This document shows positions 26,838 through 34,118 of a stretch of 64,000 bases of DNA, piece after piece. The notes below the pieces were generated by a model. That model worked only from the letters and a program-made list of their open reading frames with translations, had not been told where the DNA came from and did not search any database. Source of the stretch: Alphaproteobacteria bacterium (lineage in GTDB: Bacteria > Pseudomonadota > Alphaproteobacteria > Micavibrionales > Micavibrionaceae); NCBI GenBank assembly GCA_018000295.1, contig JAGNKE010000009.1:1-64000 (forward strand), given 5' to 3'. The translations under genes and the position numbers were made by a program. Every line of letters begins with the position of its first letter. Positions within the stretch are counted from its first letter, which is position 1.

Positions 26838-28928
26838 TCAGCCGTTTGTTTGAGAGTCGGATTTGTTTTTCCTAATTTTCTCTTTATCTTTGACGCTCTT
26901 TGCCTGCGAAGGCTCGGTTCCTGCCGAAGGCTCTATCTTGGGAATATGATACTGCGTTTGTGCTGTAGTTTGTTTCTTAGCCTTTGCCATGTCATTGCCC
27001 ACAGAGATTGCCTGCTTAACCTGCTGTTCTTCTCCTACATTCTGCGCCGGGGGCATTTCCGGTAGAGCGGTATGGTTTTTTCTGATGAGTTGAACATTCT
27101 GTGTGATTGGCTCCACTTCCAGCAATTCCGCAGCCGTCATTGTCTGTCTGCTCTCTGTTACCTGGGGAAGCGCTGAGCCTTCCAGACTTTTGAGCGCATG
27201 AATCTGCTGTCCCTGCCCACCGCTGGCCTCTGATGCTGCGCTTGTTTTCTCTTCTGGTTCCGTCTTTGACTTAGACCTTTTCTTTCCACTTAGTTCCATC
27301 AGTTCGATGCGGGCTTTCAATTCCTGATTTTGTATCATCAGAGACCGGACGGTTTCGTCGTAGGCCAGTTCGGCCGGCACAGCCGAGGTTGTGGGGGGCT
27401 GCTTGATACCCTCTTGCCCCTGAAGACGCGCAATCTGATCCTGATATTCCCTGATTTTCTGCCGGTATTCAGAATTTACAGACTTTTCCTTTTCAATTTG
27501 CGTTTGAAGAACCTGAGCCATCCCCAAGGCATCGTTTCCCGATTCAGACTCCGACAATGCAGCGTTTTTCTTAGCCATCTGTCCTTGCTGCAAGCGGCTG
27601 TTCTGTTCCTGGAGCGCCAACACGGTTTGCTTTAACTCCTCAATATCTGACTGCTGCTCCTTTCTTACATTCAATTCATTCTGCAGAGTTGCCAACTCCA
27701 GACGGAGCTGTTTGACGGTTTCCTGATCTTCAGGAGTTTGCTGCTGCCGTGACCCGGCCAACGCTTGCCGCAGTTCCTCATTTTCCTGCTCCAAAGCTGC
27801 GGTCTGTTTGGACGCCCCGTCGGTCATTTTCATGGCGTCATTCTGGGCGCGGATTGTTTCGCGCAGACTTTTATTCTGGTCGATCAAGTCCTGCAATTTT
27901 TCCGGGTTGGTTTGCTGACTCCTGCTGGTCAGGGCCAGGTTTTCCTGCTCCAACGCGGCATATTTTTTATTCAGCTCATCCAACTGCGCGGCCATATCGC
28001 GTGTCAGTTGGGCGTCTTGCTGACTGTTGCCCTGCTGTTTTTCGAGATCAACAACCTTGGTGGTCATATCCGCCAGAGCTTGCGCGAGTTTGCGGTTTTC
28101 GGTCTGCAGTTCGGACAGGCTTTGTTGCTGCTTGCCGAGCAATTCGGAACTCGCCGTATTTTTTTGCGTCTCCAAATCTGCGTACTTTTGCTGTTGTGCG
28201 CCCAATTCATTTTTCAAGCGGTCTTTTTCGCTCATCTGCGCCTGGAGGGCCTGCTGAAGCTTTTTCAGGTTAGATGTATCCCCTTTAAGTTTCTGGTTTT
28301 CCGCCTGTGTTTCGGCCAGACTTTTTTGCAGTTGCCCGACCTCTTCAGAGGCGGCTTTACTTTTTTGCGCCTCCAGTTCCGCGTATCTTTGTTGCTCTGC
28401 AGCCAGTTCAGTTTTCAGGCGCTCGCTTTCGCTCATCTGCGCCTGGAGAGCCTGCTGCAACTTTTCCTGACTGGATGTTACGTCCTTGAGCTTCTGATTT
28501 TCTGCCTGGGCCTGCCCTATCAGCTGAGATTGCTCGGACTGTGCCTGCTGCAAGGCCTTGTTCTGACGTTCGAGTTCCGCTAACGCTCCCGAGAGTTGTT
28601 TATTGAATGTCTCCAGTTCCCTGATCTTCTTGTTGTACTCCAAAGCCTTGCTATCGTTTTTCAGCTGTTTTTCCTGCTGCCCGGAGGGTGGCTTAACCTC
28701 CCCCTCTTGCGTCTTTGTCCCGCCCTGCTCCAGTGCGGCCTCAAGCTGCTCGTTTTTGGCCCGCAATTCCCGAACCTGTTCGCGCAAAGCTCTTATCTCA
28801 CTTTTTGCATATGCCGGAGGAGCGGCAGAAAGAGCCAGAATGATTGAAGCAGCACATAAAGCTAGGCCATGTGTCTTTCGGAAAACCGCTTTGTTCGTGA
28901 TGCAGCCCGTGGCAGAACCGTTCTTCAT
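26838..28928 (-). CDS. Large exported coiled-coil protein with tandem repeats
   Basis: A 696-residue protein, not recognised. ATG 28928 is preferred over the GTG at 28937; no strong ribosome site is seen. A signal peptide ends near PAYA (about 41). From there to about residue 500 the protein is almost continuous coiled coil rich in Gln, Glu, Leu and Lys. Two consecutive 67-residue units, each beginning QAENQKLK and followed by LQQALQAQMSE, lie back to back (28308-28508 and 28107-28307), and a degenerate third follows. The C-terminal third is less ordered, with Pro/Gln and Lys-rich stretches. It may span the periplasm or organise the envelope; this is speculation. It meets phaR tail to tail. 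Confidence 0.7.
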   Translation of the reverse strand: MKNGSATGCITNKAVFRKTHGLALCAASIILALSAAPPAYAKSEIRALREQVRELRAKNEQLEAALEQGGTKTQEGEVKPPSGQQEKQLKNDSKALEYNKKIRELETFNKQLSGALAELERQNKALQQAQSEQSQLIGQAQAENQKLKDVTSSQEKLQQALQAQMSESERLKTELAAEQQRYAELEAQKSKAASEEVGQLQKSLAETQAENQKLKGDTSNLKKLQQALQAQMSEKDRLKNELGAQQQKYADLETQKNTASSELLGKQQQSLSELQTENRKLAQALADMTTKVVDLEKQQGNSQQDAQLTRDMAAQLDELNKKYAALEQENLALTSRSQQTNPEKLQDLIDQNKSLRETIRAQNDAMKMTDGASKQTAALEQENEELRQALAGSRQQQTPEDQETVKQLRLELATLQNELNVRKEQQSDIEELKQTVLALQEQNSRLQQGQMAKKNAALSESESGNDALGMAQVLQTQIEKEKSVNSEYRQKIREYQDQIARLQGQEGIKQPPTTSAVPAELAYDETVRSLMIQNQELKARIELMELSGKKRSKSKTEPEEKTSAASEASGGQGQQIHALKSLEGSALPQVTESRQTMTAAELLEVEPITQNVQLIRKNHTALPEMPPAQNVGEEQQVKQAISVGNDMAKAKKQTTAQTQYHIPKIEPSAGTEPSQAKSVKDKEKIRKNKSDSQTNG
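28107..28508 (-). repeat. Two tandem 201-bp repeats within the coiled-coil gene
   Basis: The peptide motif QAENQKLK recurs exactly 201 bp apart (28482-28508 and 28281-28307), followed in both copies by LQQALQAQMSE, then (A)EQQRYAELEAQK or GAQQQKYADLETQK. A third diverged start (QTENRKLA) lies about another 201 bp further. The period is 67 codons, so the reading frame and coiled-coil phase are kept. Confidence 0.85.
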
Positions 28929-29067
28929 GGGACTCACTGTGTTTGATTTACGAAATAACCGTCAAATCATACACTTTTGACCATAATTCTCAAATATTAT
29001 TTCACAAAGCCTTATATAAGACTGAAATAACTGATTTTTTTAGATTTTTCTTATTCTGTGGATGAGT

Positions 29068-30172
29068 TTAGCGTTTGCCCGCGCCCTGAGCCAGAGAGGC
29101 TTCCAGAAAAGAATCCAGATCGCCGTCCAAAACCGCCTGCGTGTTCGAGGTTTCGATCCCGGTCCTGACATCCTTGATCATCTGGTAGGGTTGCAAGACG
29201 TAGGAACGGATTTGATGACCCCAGCCGATGTCCGTCTTTTCGCCGTGATCTTTGGCCGCCTGCTCCTCCCGCCGGTTCAGTTCGGCCTCATAGAGCTTGG
29301 CTTTGAGCAGCCTTAACGCCTCGGCCTTGTTCTGGTGCTGGGACCGTCCGGCCTGACAGGCCACGGCGATGCCGCTCGGGATATGGGTGAGGCGGACGGC
29401 GCTGTCGGTCGTGTTAACGTGCTGCCCGCCCTTGCCGCTGGAGCGGTAGGTATCGACGCGCAAATCCTTGTCCTCGACGACGATGTTAATTTCATCGTCG
29501 ATGATCGGGGAGACCGATATGGATGCGAAGCTGGTGTGGCGGCGGGCGTTTGAGTCGAAGGGCGAAATCCTGACCAGTCGGTGGACGCCTGTTTCCGTTT
29601 TCAGCCAGCCATAAGCCTGTGGTCCCTCGATCTTCATCGTGCAGGATTTGAGGCCCGCCTCCTCGCCATCGCTTCTTTCGATGATACTGACCTTGTAGTT
29701 ATGTTGTTCGGCCCAGCGCATATACATACGCGCCAGTATTTCCCCCCAGTCCTGCGCCTCGGTGCCCCCTGCCCCAGCGTTGACCTGAAGGTAGGCATCG
29801 TTGTTGTCCGCCTCGCCGCTGAGAAGGCTTTCCATACGCTTGCGGCGGGCGAAAGCCTGAAGCTCGTCCAGCGCCTTCTCGATTTCCTCGACCATAGCGG
29901 CGTCGTTTTCCAACTCCGCGAGTTCCAGTAAACCTATATTATCCTTTAACTGCGCCTCGATAGCGCGTACGGAATCAATCGCGCTTGCGACCTGCGTTCG
30001 CTCACGCATCAGTTTCTGCGCTTTTTCAGGGTTCGACCAGAGATCGGGGGTTTCGGATAGGCTGTTTAATTCTTCAAGGCGGAGGAGCGAGGCTTCCCAG
30101 TCAAAGATTCCTCCTCAGCAGTTCGAGCGATTCTTCGATATCGCTAACGACTGCTTGAATTTCTGCGCGCAT
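29068..30172 (-). CDS. prfB: Peptide chain release factor 2, with programmed +1 frameshift
   Basis: Terminates translation at UGA and UAA. The main frame alone (29068-30009 from its first start) lacks the N-terminus. ATG at 30172 opens a 23-codon frame ending CTT TGA; the TGA is at 30101-30103, preceded by AGGAGG (30110-30115) with three bases between it and CTT. This is the classical RF2 autoregulatory site. Shifting +1 over the T joins the frames and gives 367 residues, normal for RF2. The SPF tripeptide that reads UGA (VRISPFDSN) and the catalytic GGQ (GKGGQHVNTTDSAVR) are present. Confidence 0.93.
30100..30115 (-). promoter_or_regulatory. prfB: RF2 programmed frameshift signal
   Basis: On the minus strand: AGGAGG, AAT, CTT, TGA, C. 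An internal Shine-Dalgarno-like element sits three bases before the slippery CTT and a slow UGA stop. The arrangement matches the known E. coli site, in which RF2 shortage favours the +1 shift. Confidence 0.92.
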
Positions 30173-30233
30173 GGTTTCCCCTATCTGTTCCGCGTCCCGT
30201 CCGGGTTTTAAATAGGGGCGTCCTGCCAAAAAA

Positions 30234-30836
30234 TCAAGCGGCTTTGTGGCGACCCTGGGCGATCATAGAAGATTTCTGCCCCTCAGACTCCAAAACGCTG
30301 AGCTTCTTGAGGAAGGTTCTGATCTCGACCGAAAATCCGGACTCCTGACGGGTGAGGGTCAAAATTCCCCCGCTGACCGCTGATGGCTTGTCTGTCCATG
30401 CTCCTTCTGCCTGCTCAATATTACTTACCAATCTCCGAGGTGCGCTCACTGTCTTTCCCTTGAGAAGGCTGTGGCACAGGAGCAGTTCGACACCGCTATT
30501 ATACGCTATCACCGGACGCCCCGATGAAATGAACCCCTGAATAAAGGCCGGGATGCCTTGGTTCAGCTTGAGTTTTTCAACGCTCCTGCGCCCCCCCGGA
30601 ACTACAAGCACGTCATAGTCCGAGTGGTGCGCGTTCGGAAGGGCCGCCGAAATGGCATAAGTTCCGCCCCAATTCCCTGCGCTCCATGCCCGAACCGCCT
30701 CACTTCCCGTGCCGATAGTCTTTATGAAAAAGCCTTCCTTCTCCAGAACCGAAGACGAATCGGCGAAGTCGATTTCCGAGAAACCATTGTCTATGAGAAA
30801 GGCAGCTTTCCTTGGTTTTTCAGAGAGTATTCTCAT
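30234..30836 (-). CDS. DJ-1/PfpI-like protein lacking the catalytic cysteine
   Basis: A 200-residue protein with the DJ-1/PfpI fold signals: KAAFLIDNGFSEIDF near 10-24, DYDVLVVPGG near 73-82 and GRPVIAYNSGVELL near 106-119. In active members that last block reads AxCHGP; here Asn113 and Ser114 replace the Cys and His, so it is probably not an active hydrolase or glyoxalase. Two TTGTGCA-containing sequences lie upstream. It might be a regulatory or binding protein. A DJ-1-like origin is clear, the function is not. Confidence 0.7.
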   Translation of the reverse strand: MRILSEKPRKAAFLIDNGFSEIDFADSSSVLEKEGFFIKTIGTGSEAVRAWSAGNWGGTYAISAALPNAHHSDYDVLVVPGGRRSVEKLKLNQGIPAFIQGFISSGRPVIAYNSGVELLLCHSLLKGKTVSAPRRLVSNIEQAEGAWTDKPSAVSGGILTLTRQESGFSVEIRTFLKKLSVLESEGQKSSMIAQGRHKAA

Positions 30837-31080
30837 GGGAGACTCCTAGTTTTGTGCACCACAGCAAAAATTATATGCGTTCCTTATTATTGTGCAATGC
30901 AAAAAGCTCTTTTCGTTTTAAGAACCCATAAAAATGATTAAAAATCATAAACTAAGCTTTACATTACATTGTTCTGGATATAAAAACTGTAATGGACAGT
31001 TTTACAACGGTGTGTAAGTTGGTGGACAACTGTCATAAGTATACTCTCTGGCTTTGCTTTTATTTAAGGGGGCAATCATT
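30837..31080. promoter_or_regulatory. Divergent AT-rich control region
   Basis: 244 bp between the DJ-1-like gene (leftward) and the OmpA lipoprotein gene (rightward). It holds TTGTGCAATGCAAAA (30890-30904) and a second TTGTGCA near 30852. Near 30958-30985 it has TTTACA followed 15 bases later by TATAAA, a weak promoter-like pair for the rightward gene. No ORF or RNA gene was recognised. Confidence 0.35.
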
Positions 31081-31956
31081 ATGAAATCCTTGCGTAATCT
31101 TCTTCTAGTCACAGGTATGATCGCCTTAAGCGGATGTACCGTTTTCGACGTTTACAGTGAGGTCGATGCCCTGAACGAGGCCAAAGCCGTTGGCAGCCCC
31201 TTTACGCAGGCTCTAGCCGCCGAATATAAAACTTTTGCGAACCGCGAACTCAAGGATATGTTCGATTATCCCGATGCTCTGCACTTTGCTCGCAAGGGTC
31301 TGGCTTCCGCCTCCGGCGAGAGCGTGATGCCCGAACCTGTCAATGACTGGAACCTGAGCGAAGAGCATATCAAGGAACTTGGTGCCGCCCGCGGACGCCT
31401 TGTCGTTGCCTTTGATCTTGGCGGGCGTGAGATCGCCCCTGCCACTGCCGCCAAAGCGCAAGTGAATTATGACTGCTGGATTGAACAGCAGGAAGAGAAT
31501 TGGCAGACCAAGGATATCCTTAGCTGTAAGAAGGGTTTTCTGGATGCTATGAACGAGCTTGAAGGGCTTGTCCAGCAAGGACCGCAGCCCGTGGCCGCTG
31601 ACGAGCCTCCTCCGATGGTTCCCGAAGAGGCTATGTATCTCGTGTTCTTTAACTGGGATGCCTTTGACGTCAGCACCAGCGCCAACAGCGTTCTGGAGGC
31701 TGTGGCCAAGGAAGTGTCCAAAAACACCCCGGCTCAGGTCAACATCCAGGGTCATGCCGATACATCCGGCGCCTCCGATTACAACCAGCGTCTGGCGTTC
31801 AAACGTGCCACTGCCGTACGTGATGCGCTTGTGAAGCTCGGTGTACCTGAGAATTTGATCAATATCGAAAGCCGCGGCGAGGATGAACTTCTTGTCCCTA
31901 CCCCAGACAATGTGCGTGAGCCGGCCAACCGCCGCGCCAATATCTCGTTTAAATAA
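31081..31956 (+). CDS. OmpA-family lipoprotein
   Basis: A 291-residue protein. ATG 31081 follows a purine-rich AAGGGGGCA. The signal peptide ends in a lipobox, LSGC, with the lipidated Cys19. The C-terminal OmpA domain (about 180-291) includes YLVFFNWDAFDV, IQGHADTSGASDYNQRLAFKRA and the NRRANIS end, which bind peptidoglycan. The middle third is not recognised. It likely anchors the outer membrane to the cell wall, as Pal does, but it is longer than Pal. A clear terminator follows. Confidence 0.88.
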   Translation: MKSLRNLLLVTGMIALSGCTVFDVYSEVDALNEAKAVGSPFTQALAAEYKTFANRELKDMFDYPDALHFARKGLASASGESVMPEPVNDWNLSEEHIKELGAARGRLVVAFDLGGREIAPATAAKAQVNYDCWIEQQEENWQTKDILSCKKGFLDAMNELEGLVQQGPQPVAADEPPPMVPEEAMYLVFFNWDAFDVSTSANSVLEAVAKEVSKNTPAQVNIQGHADTSGASDYNQRLAFKRATAVRDALVKLGVPENLINIESRGEDELLVPTPDNVREPANRRANISFK

Positions 31957-31977
31957 GTGAGATAGGTTTCTAATAAC

Positions 31978-32010
31978 AAAAAGTGCGGGATAATCTCCCG
32001 CACTTTTTTT
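31978..32010. terminator. Strong bidirectional intrinsic terminator
   Basis: A GTGCGGGA stem (31983-31990) pairs with TCCCGCAC (31996-32003) across loop TAATC, and is followed by seven T (32004-32010). A-rich bases on the other side form a T tail on the minus strand. It ends the OmpA lipoprotein gene and can also end the converging lipoprotein gene. Confidence 0.85.
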
Positions 32011-32031
32011 GTTACTGGCCTGATCTTAGGG

Positions 32032-32640
32032 TCAGCGCAAGACCTGAAAATCCTCCTTCAAGACCTGCTGGATGGACGCGTCGAGATCGTCTATCAAGTT
32101 ATCCAATGCCTCCATCTGAAGCCTTTCGCGCTCGGCGAGGGTAACGTGTTCGGGCACCGTCAGCATCCGGTTGGCAATGACGTCGATCCCCCTTTTCTCG
32201 TAGCTCCCCACCCCGAAGATGGCCATGTGGACGACGACCTTCATATCGAAGCGGTCACGCTTATCGACCTCCATCCACGCGCCGAACTTATTGTCTGAAG
32301 GCAGGACGCTGCTTTTGACGGATGCCTCCTTGAGAACGGCCAAAAATTTGCCGTTGGTTCCGACCGCCGAGAAGCGGTGTTGCAGGTAGTCGTCTACAGT
32401 CTTGTTCACGGATGTGACAAAACCCGCTTCGACGCTCTCATCCGCAAAGCCAATCATCGGTGCGGTCTGGTTCTGGATTTCATAAGAGGCCACATACAGT
32501 GGGAAGGGCTGAAGCGTATCGAAGGTCATCTGCTCGGGCGGCGGGGCTTGTGTGGTCGTGCATCCCGTAACCACCAATAACGCGCTGCAGGTCAGCAGAA
32601 GGGTGTGCCTACGCAGGTTTTTTCTTACTGTTCGTATCAT
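32032..32640 (-). CDS. Predicted lipoprotein next to ABC-2 permease
   Basis: A 202-residue protein. ATG 32640 is used; a TTG two codons upstream is possible. The leader MIRTVRKNLRRH is followed by a hydrophobic core and a lipobox VVTGC with Cys27, so export and lipidation are expected. After the lipobox comes a short Pro-rich linker (APPPEQ) and a mixed alpha/beta domain. The family is not recognised. The upstream gene is an ABC-2 permease 18 bp away on the same strand, so it may act as its accessory lipoprotein. Confidence 0.7.
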   Translation of the reverse strand: MIRTVRKNLRRHTLLLTCSALLVVTGCTTTQAPPPEQMTFDTLQPFPLYVASYEIQNQTAPMIGFADESVEAGFVTSVNKTVDDYLQHRFSAVGTNGKFLAVLKEASVKSSVLPSDNKFGAWMEVDKRDRFDMKVVVHMAIFGVGSYEKRGIDVIANRMLTVPEHVTLAERERLQMEALDNLIDDLDASIQQVLKEDFQVLR

Positions 32641-32658
32641 TTTCAACCTTATTATTTC

Positions 32659-33468
32659 CTAGCTTTTGATCTTATATCCGGTTTTTAACATACGGTACGC
32701 CAGAACGGTCAACCCAAAATTGACAAGCAGTAGTATACTGATGCCTGCCAGCAAACTTCCGTCGGCATGGCCGATAAATCCGTAACGGAAACCGTCTATC
32801 ATATAAAAGAACGGGTTCAGATAGGCCGCAAAGCGCCACGCTTCGGGCAAAATATCTATTCTGTAAAAAGTGCCGGACAAAAAGGTCAATGGTGTCACGA
32901 TGAAATTGGTGAAGGCGGCGATCTGGTCAAATTTTTCTGACCAGATGCCTGCGACAACGCCGAGCGCCCCCATCATGTGCGTTCCCAGCACGGCAAAAAT
33001 CAGAATTGCGGCGATGGAATGTATGCTGACCGATACAAACAGCGACAGGACAATCAGCGTCGATAGGCCTACGGCCAGCCCGCGTATGACGGACCCCAGC
33101 ATATAACCCGTTAAAATTTCACCTGCGGAGAGCGGCGGCATGAGCAGATCAACGATGTTTCCCTGTATCTTAGATATCACCAGAGAGGATGAGGTGTTGG
33201 AGAAAGCGTTCTGGGCCATGGCCATCATGATCAATCCCGGAGCAAGGAAAGACAGGTAGGACAGGCCGTCTTCCATCTTGCGCTCCAGCCCTCCGAACGC
33301 TAGGGCAAAGACGGTGTAGAATAGTAATGTTGTCACGGCCGGGGCGATCAAAGTCTGGGTATAGACTTTCAGAAACCGCTCAACCTCCTTTCGGACCAGC
33401 GTGTAGAGGCCAATTTTGTTGATGCCCCTGATCCGCCTTTCGCCTAACGCCGCCTGAGATATTTGCAT
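32659..33468 (-). CDS. ABC-2 type transporter permease
   Basis: A 269-residue integral membrane protein. It begins with a cytoplasmic helix (LYTLVRKEVERFLKVYTQTL), then six hydrophobic segments; the FLAPGLIMMAMAQNAF, LPEAWRFAAYLNPFFYMIDGFR and SGTFYRI motifs are typical of YadH-like ABC-2 permeases. Such subunits need an ATPase, and none is adjacent. It is divergent from recX with about 30 bp between and is probably co-transcribed with the lipoprotein downstream. The substrate is unknown. Confidence 0.87.
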   Translation of the reverse strand: MQISQAALGERRIRGINKIGLYTLVRKEVERFLKVYTQTLIAPAVTTLLFYTVFALAFGGLERKMEDGLSYLSFLAPGLIMMAMAQNAFSNTSSSLVISKIQGNIVDLLMPPLSAGEILTGYMLGSVIRGLAVGLSTLIVLSLFVSVSIHSIAAILIFAVLGTHMMGALGVVAGIWSEKFDQIAAFTNFIVTPLTFLSGTFYRIDILPEAWRFAAYLNPFFYMIDGFRYGFIGHADGSLLAGISILLLVNFGLTVLAYRMLKTGYKIKS

Positions 33469-33497
33469 CCTGCTGAACCTGCTGTAGAATGTTTTTT

Positions 33498-34118
33498 ATG
33501 GAACCCGCAGAGCATAAAGCACGGACCCGTCCGGTCAATCAGAAAAGTTCCAACTCTTCACGCGCCAAGAAACGGCTACCCAAGAAGATTACGGAAACCT
33601 ATCTCCACAATTCCGGTTTATATTACCTGCAGAGGTTTGCCGCCAGCAAGGCCCACTTCAAAAGCGTCATGATGCGAAAGGTCCGGCGCTCTTGCCAACA
33701 TCACACCGATCAGGATCTGGAGGCCTGCAAGGCGATGGTAGAGCGTTTAGCTGGCGTTTTCGAGGCGTCAGGGCTTTTGAACGATGAGAGCTATGTGAGC
33801 GGCGCGGTTGCAAGCCTCATGCGCCAAGGGCGCTCGGATAAATATATCCGTGCGAAGCTTCTCTCCAAACGGTTATCCCTTGAGCAAATATCTTCCGCTC
33901 TGGAAGCTTTTCGGCTACAGGAGGGGAAAAATGCACAGGATACTGAGATCGAGGCGGCCTTGCGTTTCATACGCCGGAAGAAAATCGGCCCCTACCGCCC
34001 GCAAGAGCTGCGCTCCGAACTTCTCAGGAAAGACCTTGGTGCTCTCGCAAGAGCCGGGTTTTCGTATGATATTGCCCAGAGAGTTTTGGAGATGGATGTT
34101 AACTCTTCAGATGCCTAA
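33498..34118 (+). CDS. recX: Regulatory protein RecX
   Basis: A helical modulator that binds and limits RecA filaments. 206 residues from ATG 33498; an ATG at 33489 would add three. After a basic N-terminal stretch (KKRLPKKIT) the protein has the tandem three-helix repeats of the family (SGLLNDESYVSGAVASLMRQGRSD and YIRAKLLSKRLS...). recA is not in the window. Its end overlaps the sensor kinase end by four bases, tail to tail. Confidence 0.85.
   Translation: MEPAEHKARTRPVNQKSSNSSRAKKRLPKKITETYLHNSGLYYLQRFAASKAHFKSVMMRKVRRSCQHHTDQDLEACKAMVERLAGVFEASGLLNDESYVSGAVASLMRQGRSDKYIRAKLLSKRLSLEQISSALEAFRLQEGKNAQDTEIEAALRFIRRKKIGPYRPQELRSELLRKDLGALARAGFSYDIAQRVLEMDVNSSDA

Noticed and set aside
27765..28583. 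272-codon open frame antisense to the coiled-coil gene
   Set aside because: Leucine-rich artefact of the repetitive Gln/Glu-coding sequence on the other strand, so not a real membrane protein.
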